DNA from: Geobacter sp. FeAm09
Lineage (GTDB): Bacteria > Desulfobacterota > Desulfuromonadia > Geobacterales > Pseudopelobacteraceae
Direction: 5' to 3'
NCBI RefSeq assembly: GCF_008330225.1
Contig: NZ_CP042466.1
Span: 186,001 to 250,000 of the forward strand
DNA length: 64,000 nt
In this document: positions 1 to 8,679 of the stretch, piece after piece
How the letters are laid out: each line of letters starts with the position of its first letter
Position numbering within the stretch: the first letter of the stretch is position 1
Position numbers and translations under genes: made by a program
Notes under the pieces: generated by a model
What the model saw: the letters and a program-made list of their open reading frames with translations, nothing else
The model's database searches: none
Told to the model about the DNA's origin: nothing

Positions 1-156
1 GGTCTTGACATAGTCGTGGCCGTCGGCCATGGTCACGGCGGGAGTTTCCCGGTCTTCCTTGAGTTCGAGCACCCTTTTTGCGATGAACAGGCCATAGAAA
101 CGGTAGGCGATGGCAAAGATGCAGAGGGCGGCGAAGACCAGGGTGAGTGCGTTCAT
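1..156 (-). CDS. cstA: Carbon starvation protein CstA, N-terminal fragment
   Basis: Only the first 52 codons are present; the gene reads leftward off the window edge. The translation begins MNALTLVFAALCIFAIAYRF, a hydrophobic first segment (about residues 1-26), followed by a charged stretch ending in TPAVTMADGHDYV. This is the usual start of the CstA family of inner-membrane peptide/pyruvate carriers induced on carbon limitation. A strong Shine-Dalgarno AGGAGG lies 7 bases before the ATG at 156. Family assignment from the N-terminus is firm, but substrate and full length cannot be judged here. Confidence 0.85.
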   Translation of the reverse strand, partial: MNALTLVFAALCIFAIAYRFYGLFIAKRVLELKEDRETPAVTMADGHDYVKT

Positions 157-261
157 AACGAATCCTCCTGAGAGTGGGGTCGCGGCGTGTTATTCCCGCG
201 CGATTCTCATTTCAATATGCCGATTACGCCATGCTGTCAACGTTGTTTACGGGGCGTTGCG

Positions 262-1287
262 TCATACGTCCGCTTCCCGCAGGAAGCTGGCCGCATCCTC
301 GGGCGACGTGGGATTGATGTAGAACCCGGTGCCCCATTCGAAACCGGCAACCTGGGTCAGGCGGGGCACCAGTTCGATATGCCAGTGGTAATCCTGTTCC
401 AGCGAGTTCCAGTGGGTCGGTTTTCCGGGCCGCCGGTGCATGGGGGGCGCGGTGTGGAGGATGAAGTTGTAGGGCGCATCCCGCAGCACGTTCTTGATCC
501 TGAGCAGCATATCCTTCATGGCCACGGCCAACTCGGCCAGTTGGGCGTCGTTCATCAGGGCGAAGTCGTGGCTGTGGCGTTTGGGATACAGCCGCACTTC
601 GAACGGGGAACTGGAGGCGTAGGGGGTGAGGGTGACGAAGTTGGAGAACTCCCGCACCACCCGTTCGTTGCTGCTCAGTTCGAACGCAATGAGATCGCAG
701 AAGATGCAGCGCTCCTTGGTGTCGAAATAGTTGCGCGCCACCTTGAGCTGGGTGGCGGCCACCGGCGGCAAAAGCGGCACGGCGATCAACTGGCTGTGGG
801 AGTGGTGCAGGGTCGCCCCGGCACGGAGCCCGTGATTCTTGAAGAGCACCATGTAGCGGAAGCGGAAATCCTTGCGCAGGTCCAGATAGCGGGCGCGGTA
901 GGCGGTCAGGACGTCGGTGATCTCGTGGATGGTGAGATCGGCCATGCTGCGGTTGTGGTCGGGGGTCTCGATGATCACCTCGTGGGCGCCGATGCCGTTC
1001 ATCACGTCGTACAGCCCGTAGCCGCGGTTGTTCAGCTCCCCCTCCACCCTGAGCGCCGGGTATTTGTTGGGGATCACCCGCACCCGCCAGTTGGCCGCGT
1101 TGGGCATGCCGCTGGGGCGGATGGCGAAGATCTCGGGCGGCGTCTTATCCTCGTTGCCGTAGCAGAAGGGGCAGGCGGTCATGCCATCCCCCTCCGGCTC
1201 CACGTGGAAATCCCGCGGCCGCCGGCCGCGCTCGGTGGCGATGATAACCCAGTGCAGCTTTATGGGGTCCCAGCGAAGTTCTGACAT
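262..1287 (-). CDS. galT: Galactose-1-phosphate uridylyltransferase
   Basis: A 341-residue protein of the GalT/HIT superfamily, which exchanges UMP between UDP-glucose and galactose-1-phosphate in the Leloir pathway in the cytoplasm. It begins MSELRWDPIKLHWVIIATER. A CPFC pair lies near residue 46 and an FCDL cysteine further on, as in the metal-binding sites of the family. The active-site histidine triad appears as HHSHSQL. The length is normal. The ATG at 1287 was chosen because the family-like N-terminus begins there and an AAGGAGCC ribosome site precedes it; the open frame continues upstream into a repeat-like element. The neighbours are sugar-nucleotide and alpha-glucan enzymes, so it may serve nucleotide-sugar supply rather than galactose catabolism. 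Confidence 0.88.
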   Translation of the reverse strand: MSELRWDPIKLHWVIIATERGRRPRDFHVEPEGDGMTACPFCYGNEDKTPPEIFAIRPSGMPNAANWRVRVIPNKYPALRVEGELNNRGYGLYDVMNGIGAHEVIIETPDHNRSMADLTIHEITDVLTAYRARYLDLRKDFRFRYMVLFKNHGLRAGATLHHSHSQLIAVPLLPPVAATQLKVARNYFDTKERCIFCDLIAFELSSNERVVREFSNFVTLTPYASSSPFEVRLYPKRHSHDFALMNDAQLAELAVAMKDMLLRIKNVLRDAPYNFILHTAPPMHRRPGKPTHWNSLEQDYHWHIELVPRLTQVAGFEWGTGFYINPTSPEDAASFLREADV

Positions 1288-1374
1288 GGTAGGCTCCTTC
1301 ACCCGTGTATCGTAGTAAATTCCAGCAAAGCGGCCCAAAGGCCCCAATACCATCTGCCTGTACGTGCCACGTTC

Positions 1375-1495
1375 GGCAACGTCAGATTTGAGATGATGAC
1401 GGTGGCGGCGAGGAGGAAGCGACAGGGGCATAGCAGCGCTATGCCGACAAGCTTTCGACGAGCCAACGCCGTCAGCGCTCAAATATGGCGTTGCC
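1375..1495. repeat. Short inverted-repeat element between galT and the GH57 gene
   Basis: This 121-base interval is bounded by 18-base imperfect inverted repeats, 1375-1392 (GGCAACGTCAGATTTGAG) and 1478-1495 (complement GGCAACGCCATATTTGAG), matching at 16 of 18 positions. Inside is a second dyad at 1427-1445 with perfect 8-base arms GGCATAGC/GCTATGCC. It ends exactly at the stop codon of the GH57 gene. It encodes nothing recognisable. It looks like a MITE- or REP-type dispersed element, but only one copy is in the window. Confidence 0.55.
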
Positions 1496-3685
1496 CTATA
1501 TGAGCCAGTTGTCCAGCTCGATCTCCTGCCCCGCATAATAGATCATCAAAGGCGCGTCCGTGGGCCAGCGGCCGATCTCCTCGTTGTCGCGCACCAGGGT
1601 CACCGAGGCGAACAGCTTGCTCTTGGGGGCCGGCTTGATGGCCTCCAGCGGGACGCTGACCTCGCAGGTCTTGGCGATCTTCCAGCGGCAATGGCCCCGG
1701 GTCGGCACCCAGACGTTGTTTTCCCTGACCTGCAACAGCCCCTCGTCGGTGCGCATCTGGAGGGGGAGCCGGTATTCCCGGTCGTAGATCAGGTGCAGGT
1801 TGAGCACGTCGATCTCCCGCAGCATGCGGGAGAGCTCCTGGATGCCGTCGATGCGGAAGAACAGGTGGTCCCTGTTGTAGCCGTAATAGAAGCTCTGCAG
1901 CATGCGGTCCGAGGAGTGCATGGCCGACCCCTGGCGGGTCAGGTCGTAGAGGCCGGCGGCCAGCCATTCGAAATAGTCGCTGATCTTGCCGTTGATCTCG
2001 GGATCGATGAAGCCGGCCGGCTCCCGGATCAGCCCGGCCGGGCTCTTCTTCTTGATCGCTTCCAGGAGCTCGAGCGGCGTGTCGATCCCCAGCAGGCGGT
2101 AGACGTTCATCAGGTGCTGGCGGAACAGCCGGTCAAAACGGTCGCTGTGAGGCGAAAAATGGTCGTCGCCGTACCACCAGAACCAGTCGCTCCCCTCGGC
2201 GGCGTAGAGCGAACGGCAGACGGTTTCCACTGCGGCATCCGCAGCCGGTTTTCCGCTCTCCAGCGCTTCGGCCACGGACGGGCTATGGGAGACGGCGGCG
2301 TTCCGCGCCGCGGCCAGCAGGTCCCAGGCCCGGTTTTCCTCCGGGTGGCCGATCCAGATGCCGTAATTGGCGTTGATCCACGAGCCGGGATGGATGCCGT
2401 GCAGGCGGCCGTCGAAGCTGCTGCGGGCCAGGACGTCGGAGCAGACGGTCAGGTTGAGGGCCGGGGAGCCGGCGATGCCCCGGTACAGCCCCTGGAGGAA
2501 GTCGTAGGCGTTGTTGGGGTAATATTCCCAGGCGTTCTCCCCGTCCAGGCAGATGGGGATCACCCGCCCCTCGCCGCTGGCGCGCCCCTTGATGGCGTGC
2601 AGCCGTCCGCAGAAGTCCGCCACGGCCCTGCCCGCATCCCACTGGGAGTAAGTGAAGCCGACCAGGTCGGAGAGCTGGTGGTCACGGAAAAAGGCGCCGA
2701 TCTCGCCATGCCGGCAGGCGAAGCGCCAGGGGCGGTAGAGGCGTTCCTTGTGGTCTCCCAGGCCCCCTTCGAGGCTTTTGACCAGGATGTCTTCATCCGT
2801 GGCGATCCAGCCGATGCCGTTGTCGGCGATGATCTCCAGCGCCTCGTTGCTGACCGATCCCTCCGACGGCCACATGCCGGTGGGGGTAAAGCCGAAGACC
2901 TGCCGGAAGTAGTCGATGCCGCGCCGGATCTGGGCGCGGGCGTCTTCGGGATGGCGGAACACGGCCGTGGGCAGCGTGACGCGCGGCATGGCGGTCCGGG
3001 CACTGCCCACATCGCACAACAGCGGCAGGATGGGATGGTAGTAGGGGGAAACGGCCAGTTCCGCCCGTCCGTCCCGGTGCAGGCGCTGGTAGCACGGGAT
3101 GATGGCCTGCAGCAGTTCCCGCTGGGTGGCGAAGAGCAGCTCCTTGTCGGCAGCGGTGAACTCCTCGCCCTTGGCGGCCAGTTCGGCAAAGGCCGGATAG
3201 CGCCGGCGGGACGCCTCACCGGTCCAGGCCAGGAAGAACAGGACCTGGAGGTCCAGCAGGTCCTGGTCGCTGAAGTGGCGCACCCGGTCCCGGGCGCTCC
3301 CCGGCTTCCCCTCGCCGGCCATGTAGAGCAGTTCCAGGTAGCGCCGCGACGGCTCGATCATGCGCTGCCGGTTGGCGGAAAAGAAATTTTCCAGCAGGAA
3401 GATGCGGTCGTCCTCCTCCAGGTCGGCGGGGGCCGCCTTACCCCGCTCCAAGAAGGGATCGACGGCGGTGCCGGCGGCATAGTCCAGGATCTGCTCGATC
3501 AGGGAGGGAACCAGGTTGAAGACCGCCCGTGCCCCCGGGGTATCCTCCACAATGGCCGGCATGTCGAAATAATCCTTGATGCCGTGCAGATAGGTCCAGG
3601 GGAGCGCGTACTCGTTCTTGAGCGGATCCTTGTAGTATGGCTGGTGCATGTGCCATATGACGACCACATCGAGCGGAATCGGCAT
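1496..3685 (-). CDS. Glycoside hydrolase family 57 protein (alpha-amylase/amylopullulanase type)
   Basis: A 729-residue cytoplasmic-type GH57 enzyme with no signal peptide, expected to hydrolyse or rearrange alpha-glucans such as glycogen. The family's conserved regions appear in order: WHMHQPYY at residues 11-18, SPYYHPILPLLCD, GMWPSEGSVS carrying the candidate catalytic glutamate, FFRDHQLSDLVGF carrying a candidate acid/base aspartate, and AWEYYPNNAYDFLQGLY. A C-terminal region of about 180 residues resembles the DUF1957/DUF1926-like tails of long GH57 members. The ATG at 3685 follows AAGGAGCC. It sits between galT and a nucleotidyltransferase on the same strand, suggesting a carbohydrate-storage group. 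The exact substrate (starch, pullulan or maltodextrin transfer) cannot be decided from sequence. Confidence 0.85.
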   Translation of the reverse strand: MPIPLDVVVIWHMHQPYYKDPLKNEYALPWTYLHGIKDYFDMPAIVEDTPGARAVFNLVPSLIEQILDYAAGTAVDPFLERGKAAPADLEEDDRIFLLENFFSANRQRMIEPSRRYLELLYMAGEGKPGSARDRVRHFSDQDLLDLQVLFFLAWTGEASRRRYPAFAELAAKGEEFTAADKELLFATQRELLQAIIPCYQRLHRDGRAELAVSPYYHPILPLLCDVGSARTAMPRVTLPTAVFRHPEDARAQIRRGIDYFRQVFGFTPTGMWPSEGSVSNEALEIIADNGIGWIATDEDILVKSLEGGLGDHKERLYRPWRFACRHGEIGAFFRDHQLSDLVGFTYSQWDAGRAVADFCGRLHAIKGRASGEGRVIPICLDGENAWEYYPNNAYDFLQGLYRGIAGSPALNLTVCSDVLARSSFDGRLHGIHPGSWINANYGIWIGHPEENRAWDLLAAARNAAVSHSPSVAEALESGKPAADAAVETVCRSLYAAEGSDWFWWYGDDHFSPHSDRFDRLFRQHLMNVYRLLGIDTPLELLEAIKKKSPAGLIREPAGFIDPEINGKISDYFEWLAAGLYDLTRQGSAMHSSDRMLQSFYYGYNRDHLFFRIDGIQELSRMLREIDVLNLHLIYDREYRLPLQMRTDEGLLQVRENNVWVPTRGHCRWKIAKTCEVSVPLEAIKPAPKSKLFASVTLVRDNEEIGRWPTDAPLMIYYAGQEIELDNWLI

Positions 3686-3711
3686 CTCAGGCGGCTCCTT
3701 GTCTCTTGGCA

Positions 3712-3927
3712 GGTTGTTGAAGAACAGCCATCAGGCCTTCGCCCTCAAAAGCCCTTTCGTGCTGCGTAGCGCCCCTCATCCTATCCTTCTCCCAACGGGA
3801 GAAGGGATACTGTTAGCCTCTCCCTCCGGGAGAGGGTGGCCAAAGGCCGGGTGAGGGCCTCCGCGGGGCTTGTCGAGCGGGTGCGACGATCTGACTATTT
3901 TTGAACAACCTGAGTTTTTCAACAACC
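3712..3927. repeat. MITE/REP-like element with terminal inverted repeats and internal palindromes
   Basis: The 275-base gap between the GH57 gene and the nucleotidyltransferase is largely filled by one palindrome-rich unit. Its ends, GGTTGTTGAAGAAC (3712-3725) and the complement GGTTGTTGAAAAAC (3914-3927), match at 13 of 14 positions. Inside are two tight palindromes, CCTTCTCCC-aac-GGGAGAAGG and CCTCTCCCtccGGGAGAGG, followed by a GGCCAAAGGCCGGGTGAGGG stretch of a type common in dispersed bacterial intergenic repeats. It has no coding capacity. It may also act as a transcription-attenuating structure between the two genes. Confidence 0.6.
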
Positions 3928-3960
3928 GCTTAGATCGCAGGTGTCCTGACGGGAAAGACA

Positions 3961-6468
3961 TCACTCCAACTCCTTCTTCCACCCTTCCACCTTTTTCTGG
4001 TACTCCGTCAACAGCCTCTGGGCCGCCTTCAGGTCCTTGGCCTCGGCCACGATGTGGGTATGGGGGGTGTGCTGGTCCGGCAGCACCAGCACCCATTCGT
4101 CGCCGAAATGCACCTTGATGCCGTCGATGAAGGTTGCCTCCTTGTCCAGGCTGTCCTCGCTCATCTTGCGCATGATGCCCCCCTTCATCTCCCAGGCGCA
4201 GGGCACACTGGCCTGGAGGAACGCCTTCGACGGCACGTCCGCCAGGACGCTGGAAAAGGGGACGGCGCCGGCGGCACCCAGTTCCACCAGCTTGGCGATG
4301 GCGAACATGCCGTCGAAGGATGCCTGGAAACGGGGAAAGGCGAAACGGCCGTCAATGGTGCCGGCCAGGATGGCTTCGGAGGAGTTGGCCGCCTCCAGCA
4401 TGGCGCGCTCGCTGCTCTTGGTGCGGGTGACCTGGCAGCGTTTCTGGTTGGCCAGCTGTTCGATGGTGGAGGGGGCCTGGACCGGTACGGCGATGACCCC
4501 TTTCTGGCCGCTGTTCAGAACGAGCGCCGTCATCAGGGAGAGCAACTCCACGCCGCTTAGGATGCGGCCGTCCTCGTCCAGAAGGGCGATGGCCTCGGCC
4601 GTGGGGTCGAGCCAGAAGCCGGCCTGCGCCCCCAGCGAGACGACGATCTTGGAGAGCTGGCCCATTCCGGCCTGCTTGTCCATGGCCCTCTTGCCGCCGC
4701 GCCCCTCGTCCACATAGGCGTTCAGGGCGATCACGTTGCACCCCAGTTCGTTGAGGATCAGGGGCAGGATCTGGCTGGCCGGCGAGAAATTGAAGTCCAC
4801 CACCACGGTCCAGGCCGCCCTTTTGACCATCTCCCGGTCCATGGCCCGCAGGAAACCCTCGCGGTAGAATTCGACCACGTTGTTGATTTCGATGATGGCG
4901 CCCGGCTCGCTGTGGTGAGCGCGGCGGAAGTTTTCCTTGTAGTAGATGCGCTCCACGTTCTTGGCCATGCCGCTGGAGAAATCCAGGCCGTCGCCGTCCA
5001 GAAAGACGATCTCCAGGGCGGCCGGGTCGTCCAGCGCCTGGCGCAGGTAGAACCCCCCCACCTCGCCGAAGGTCTTCAGCTTGTAGCGCAGGATCGGCAG
5101 GGGGGTCATCTTCATGTCGCGCACATTGACCCCCGCCGAGAGGATGCCCCCCACAAAGCAGCGCTTGAGCATGCGCGAGGAGAGGTTGCAGTCCCGCCCC
5201 CCCAGGACGTAGCTCCCCTTGGGCAGGGTCGTGCCGTAGGCGCAGCCCAGTTTCGCCACGAATTCGGGCGTCAGCTCCACGTTGGAGAGCCCGGAGATCA
5301 TGGCCCCCTCGAAGAGCGCCTTTTTCCACTTCTCGCCCCAGATCAGGTTGGCGGTGACGATGGCGCCGGCCTCGATCATCTTGCGCGGCCAGATCTTGAC
5401 CTCGCTCTTGATGACCGCCTCGTCGCCGATGGAGGTCTCGTCGGCGACGATGACCCCCTCCTCCAGTACGGCCCCCTGGCCGACCCGCACGTTGGAGCAG
5501 ATCACGCTGTCGCTGATCCTGGCCCCCTTCTTGACGTAGGAGTTGTCCCAGAGCACGCAGCGGTTGAGTTTGACCCCGGCCTCGACGGTGCAGTTGCGGC
5601 CGATGACCGAATCCTTGATCCGCACGTCGCCCAGGATCTGGCTGTTGTCGCCGACGACCACCGTCCCCTCGAGGCCGGTGGGGTACTCCAGGGTCACGTC
5701 GGCACCGATGCGCAGGTCCTTGCCCAGGAAGTCCTGCTTGGGCTCGTCGATCTTCAGGTTGATCCTCCCCTTGAAGATGTCGTGGTAGGCCTCGCGGTAG
5801 GAGTCGGTGTTGCCGATGTCGCGCCAGTACCCCTTGGCCGGGAAGCCGAACAGGGCCTCCTTGTTTTTCAGCATGGCCGGGAAGAGGTCCTGGGAGAAAT
5901 CGAAGTTTTCCCCGTCGGGGATGCTTGCCAGGATCTCCGGTTCCAGCACGTAGATGCCGGTATTGATGGTGTCGGAGATGACTTCGCCCCATCCCGGCTT
6001 CTCCAGGAACTGGGTGATGCGCCTTTCCTTGTCGGTGATGACCACCCCGAACTGGAGCGGATCCTTGACCGAGGTCAGGGTGATGGTGGCCTTGGCCCTG
6101 CTGTCGGTGTGGAAATCGATGATCTTCCTGAGGTTGAAGTCCGTCAAAAGGTCGCCGCTGATGACCAGAAAGCGCTCGTCCAGGTACTTTTCGGCCGCCT
6201 TGACCGCCCCGGCCGTGCCCATATCCTGCAAGGGGGTCACGTAGGTGATCCTGACCCCGAAATCGGCGCCGTCGCGGAAGAAGTTCTTGATGACGAACGG
6301 CTGATGGTAGAGCAGCATCACCAGATCGGTGATATCGTGCTTTTTCAGCAATTCCACGATATGGAGCATGATCGGGCGGTTGAAGAGGGGGATCATCGGC
6401 TTGGGAATGCTGCTGGTGAGCGGCTGGATGCGGGTTCCGAATCCGCCGGCCATGATGACGGCTTTCAT
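3961..6468 (-). CDS. Mannose-1-phosphate guanylyltransferase-like protein fused to a degenerate phosphomannomutase domain
   Basis: An 835-residue three-part protein. Residues 1-230 are a nucleotidyltransferase with the signature [13 protein letters not shown] followed by PKPM. The middle (about 250-370) is a left-handed beta-helix of hexapeptide repeats. The C-terminal half resembles phosphoglucomutase/phosphomannomutase. That last domain lacks the usual TASHNP serine motif, and the metal loop normally reading DPDADR is DPTAEA, so it is probably not a working mutase. The expected product is GDP-mannose or a related NDP-hexose. The ATG at 6468 starts the conserved MKAVIMAGG; AGGAGCCCACC precedes it. 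It could supply gmd, which is far away in this window, but that link is inference. Confidence 0.82.
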   Translation of the reverse strand: MKAVIMAGGFGTRIQPLTSSIPKPMIPLFNRPIMLHIVELLKKHDITDLVMLLYHQPFVIKNFFRDGADFGVRITYVTPLQDMGTAGAVKAAEKYLDERFLVISGDLLTDFNLRKIIDFHTDSRAKATITLTSVKDPLQFGVVITDKERRITQFLEKPGWGEVISDTINTGIYVLEPEILASIPDGENFDFSQDLFPAMLKNKEALFGFPAKGYWRDIGNTDSYREAYHDIFKGRINLKIDEPKQDFLGKDLRIGADVTLEYPTGLEGTVVVGDNSQILGDVRIKDSVIGRNCTVEAGVKLNRCVLWDNSYVKKGARISDSVICSNVRVGQGAVLEEGVIVADETSIGDEAVIKSEVKIWPRKMIEAGAIVTANLIWGEKWKKALFEGAMISGLSNVELTPEFVAKLGCAYGTTLPKGSYVLGGRDCNLSSRMLKRCFVGGILSAGVNVRDMKMTPLPILRYKLKTFGEVGGFYLRQALDDPAALEIVFLDGDGLDFSSGMAKNVERIYYKENFRRAHHSEPGAIIEINNVVEFYREGFLRAMDREMVKRAAWTVVVDFNFSPASQILPLILNELGCNVIALNAYVDEGRGGKRAMDKQAGMGQLSKIVVSLGAQAGFWLDPTAEAIALLDEDGRILSGVELLSLMTALVLNSGQKGVIAVPVQAPSTIEQLANQKRCQVTRTKSSERAMLEAANSSEAILAGTIDGRFAFPRFQASFDGMFAIAKLVELGAAGAVPFSSVLADVPSKAFLQASVPCAWEMKGGIMRKMSEDSLDKEATFIDGIKVHFGDEWVLVLPDQHTPHTHIVAEAKDLKAAQRLLTEYQKKVEGWKKELE

Positions 6469-6570
6469 ACGGTGGGCTCCTTGCGTGAAATAATGATCTC
6501 GTACCGCTTTGTAACGAGGGGGGGCAGGCATCCGTGGGCGATCCCGTCCCTCTGCGGCAACGGAGGGGAT

Positions 6571-6951
6571 TTACAGGCCGGCCCTCTGCCGTTGGGCCTT
6601 CTTGGCCAGGACCCGGGCGATCTCCTGCTTCAGTTCGCTCAGGTCGCCGGATTTGACCACGTAGCCGTCCGCCAGCCACGCGGAGAAGTCGTCCTTGTAA
6701 CAGGAAAAGGCCGAACAGAGGATGACCGGCATGTCGTGGCGCTCCTTGACCAGTTTCTGCAGCAGGTCGATGCCGCTCTCGTTCTTGAGTTTTATGTCCA
6801 GCACCACCAGGTCGAAGGCCGCCTCCCGGAGTTTTTCCACCGCCTCGGCGGTTCCGGCCGCCGTCACCACTTCATACCCCTCGTCCGCCAGCTCCTCGGC
6901 ATACAACAGCCGGATGTTGGCTTCATCGTCCACCACAAGTAACCTGTTCAT
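6571..6951 (-). CDS. Single-domain response regulator
   Basis: A 126-residue CheY-like receiver with no output domain. The acidic pair is D8-D9, the phospho-acceptor is D52 in VVLDIKL, the switch serine is S80 and the conserved lysine is K100 in VVKSGD. A short basic tail follows. The gene begins immediately after the stop of the histidine kinase upstream, and its AGGAGG ribosome site lies inside the kinase's last codons, so the two are translationally linked and very likely a cognate pair. With no DNA-binding domain, it probably acts by protein-protein contact or in a phosphorelay. Confidence 0.9.
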   Translation of the reverse strand: MNRLLVVDDEANIRLLYAEELADEGYEVVTAAGTAEAVEKLREAAFDLVVLDIKLKNESGIDLLQKLVKERHDMPVILCSAFSCYKDDFSAWLADGYVVKSGDLSELKQEIARVLAKKAQRQRAGL

Positions 6952-8574
6952 TTACTGTTCCTCCTTCCGGATGGGAAGTACGATCGTGAAGAAAATGCCG
7001 TTTTCGGGCACTGATTGGGCATTCAGAGGGATTCCCTGCTTTTCCAGCATGGTCTTGCACAGGGCCAGCCCCAGGCTGGCCCCCATCTCCTGGGTGGATG
7101 AAAAGGGCATCATGATGGTGTCCAGCTCCGCCTGGGGGAGGTACCGGCCGTGGTCCTGGATGCGGATGACGATGGCGTCGCCTTCCCGGTGGGTGCGGAT
7201 GTGCATGACCCGCCGGCGTCCGGTGCCGTTCAGGTCGCATTGGATGATGGTACGCAGGCAGTAGGACACCTGCTTGAAGTCGATATAGGCCGGCGGCAGC
7301 TCGCTTCCTGCCGAAAACGTGCTCTCGTAGCCCCGGGCGTGCAAGGCGTCGGCCGAGTCGCGGAGCGCGGTTTCCACCAGTTGGTTCACGTCCCAGAAAT
7401 CCTTGGTCGGGTAGAGGGAGTCGGAGTAGTTGAGGATCTCGTCCAGCACCCCCTCAAGCTGGCGGGCCTCGCTGACGATGGATTCGATGAAGTTGCGCTT
7501 GGGATCGCCGGCCGGGGTGTTTTTCAACATGGAGCGTGCGAACCCGCCGATGATCATCAGGGGGTTGCGGATGGAATGGGCGATGCTGGAGGTGATCCGT
7601 CCGACGAGGGCCATCTTTTCCATCCTGACGATCAGTTCCTGCTGTTCCTTCAGCTTGGTATGGGCTTCCGTGACCCGGTTGAGCTCCTCCTGGAGCCGCT
7701 CGTAGAGGGAGGCGCGCTCTATGGCGAAGGCCACGGGGAAGGTGAAGGTCTCCAGGGAGTGCATGTCCTCCGCCGTGATGCGGCGATGGGTGATGCAGTT
7801 GTCGGCGATGATCATGCCCACCCGGCGGTTGCGGGAGACGAGCGGCATGAGCAGGAAGGTATCGACCCCCAGCAGCCGGGCAAAAGCCGGGTCCACGTCG
7901 GGATGGTGGTAGGCGTCCTCGATCAAAAGCGGCTGTTTCCCGTCCAGGGCCTTGATGAGGATATGGTCGGTATTGGCGAGCGGAACCGAGATCTGCTCCA
8001 GGATGTCGTGGAATTTTGCCCGTTCGGCGGAGAGTTTGTTCTTGCGGAAGCTCTGGGCCAGGGTCTGCAGGTCCATGTCGTTGCTGGCGATCTCGTCCCA
8101 GACCTGATGGGCCTCCTCGAAGTTGCGCGGCCCGATGGCCAGGTATCCCTGAAGGTGATCCCGCTGGTGATCGGTCATCAGCAGAAAGGCCCGGTTCATG
8201 CCGAACCCCCTCCCGGCGGTGATGGCCGTCAGGGCCACCGACAGTACCTCCTCCAGGTCTACGGAACTCTGCAGGACGGAACCGAGTTCGTGGAAGAAGC
8301 GGATTTCGAGGCTCTTGCTGTCCAGGAAGCTGAGCAGGGACTGGATGTGGATCTTCTGGCGGCGATATTCGTCGTGGATCAGGGAGAAAACCGGCCCCAG
8401 AGGGTGGCCGCTGGTTTGGAAGCGCTCCAGGTCGCGCCTGAAGTTGGGACAGTCGCAGCATTTCTCCAGGATGCGCCGCCGCGGGGACTCCAGCAGGTCT
8501 TCATCGCCCTCGCGGATGTTCGGGCAATCGCCCAAGGCGACCACATCTCTGTCCCAGCAGCACTCCCAGTCCAC
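6952..8574 (-). CDS. GAF-domain sensor histidine kinase with cysteine-rich N-terminus
   Basis: A 540-residue soluble-looking kinase. Residues 1-50 carry a cluster of cysteines (C5, C6, C17, C39, C40, C42). A GAF-like domain covers roughly 95-290, a coiled linker 290-325, and the phospho-acceptor box AHSIRNPL (H333) starts the dimerisation domain. The ATPase domain is divergent: the N box is weak, but DHGRYLPQAEL and GASLGLALCKTML stand for the G1 and G2 boxes. There are no membrane segments, so a cytoplasmic redox, metal or small-molecule signal is likely. The start is a GTG at 8574 preceded by GAGGG. It is co-transcribed with the receiver that follows directly. Confidence 0.88.
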   Translation of the reverse strand: MDWECCWDRDVVALGDCPNIREGDEDLLESPRRRILEKCCDCPNFRRDLERFQTSGHPLGPVFSLIHDEYRRQKIHIQSLLSFLDSKSLEIRFFHELGSVLQSSVDLEEVLSVALTAITAGRGFGMNRAFLLMTDHQRDHLQGYLAIGPRNFEEAHQVWDEIASNDMDLQTLAQSFRKNKLSAERAKFHDILEQISVPLANTDHILIKALDGKQPLLIEDAYHHPDVDPAFARLLGVDTFLLMPLVSRNRRVGMIIADNCITHRRITAEDMHSLETFTFPVAFAIERASLYERLQEELNRVTEAHTKLKEQQELIVRMEKMALVGRITSSIAHSIRNPLMIIGGFARSMLKNTPAGDPKRNFIESIVSEARQLEGVLDEILNYSDSLYPTKDFWDVNQLVETALRDSADALHARGYESTFSAGSELPPAYIDFKQVSYCLRTIIQCDLNGTGRRRVMHIRTHREGDAIVIRIQDHGRYLPQAELDTIMMPFSSTQEMGASLGLALCKTMLEKQGIPLNAQSVPENGIFFTIVLPIRKEEQ

Positions 8575-8679
8575 GCGATCCCTCGTTTATGCCACGTACG
8601 TTCAAGATAAAGCGTAACTAATTATACCAGGAGACCGGCACTCTTCAAGTGACGACGGACAAATTCGCGGCGGGGCGCG

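Noticed and set aside
187-1284. Long plus-strand open frame opposite galT
   Set aside because: It is the antisense shadow of a GC-rich gene; low-complexity translation and no similarity to any family.
1691-3769. 692-codon plus-strand frame opposite the GH57 gene
   Set aside because: Antisense shadow of GH57; translation is rich in Val, Gly and Asp as expected from reverse-complement codon bias.
4352-6679. 775-codon frame overlapping the nucleotidyltransferase
   Set aside because: Out-of-frame reading on the same strand with Arg/Gly/His-rich translation; the true gene in the other frame has clear motifs.
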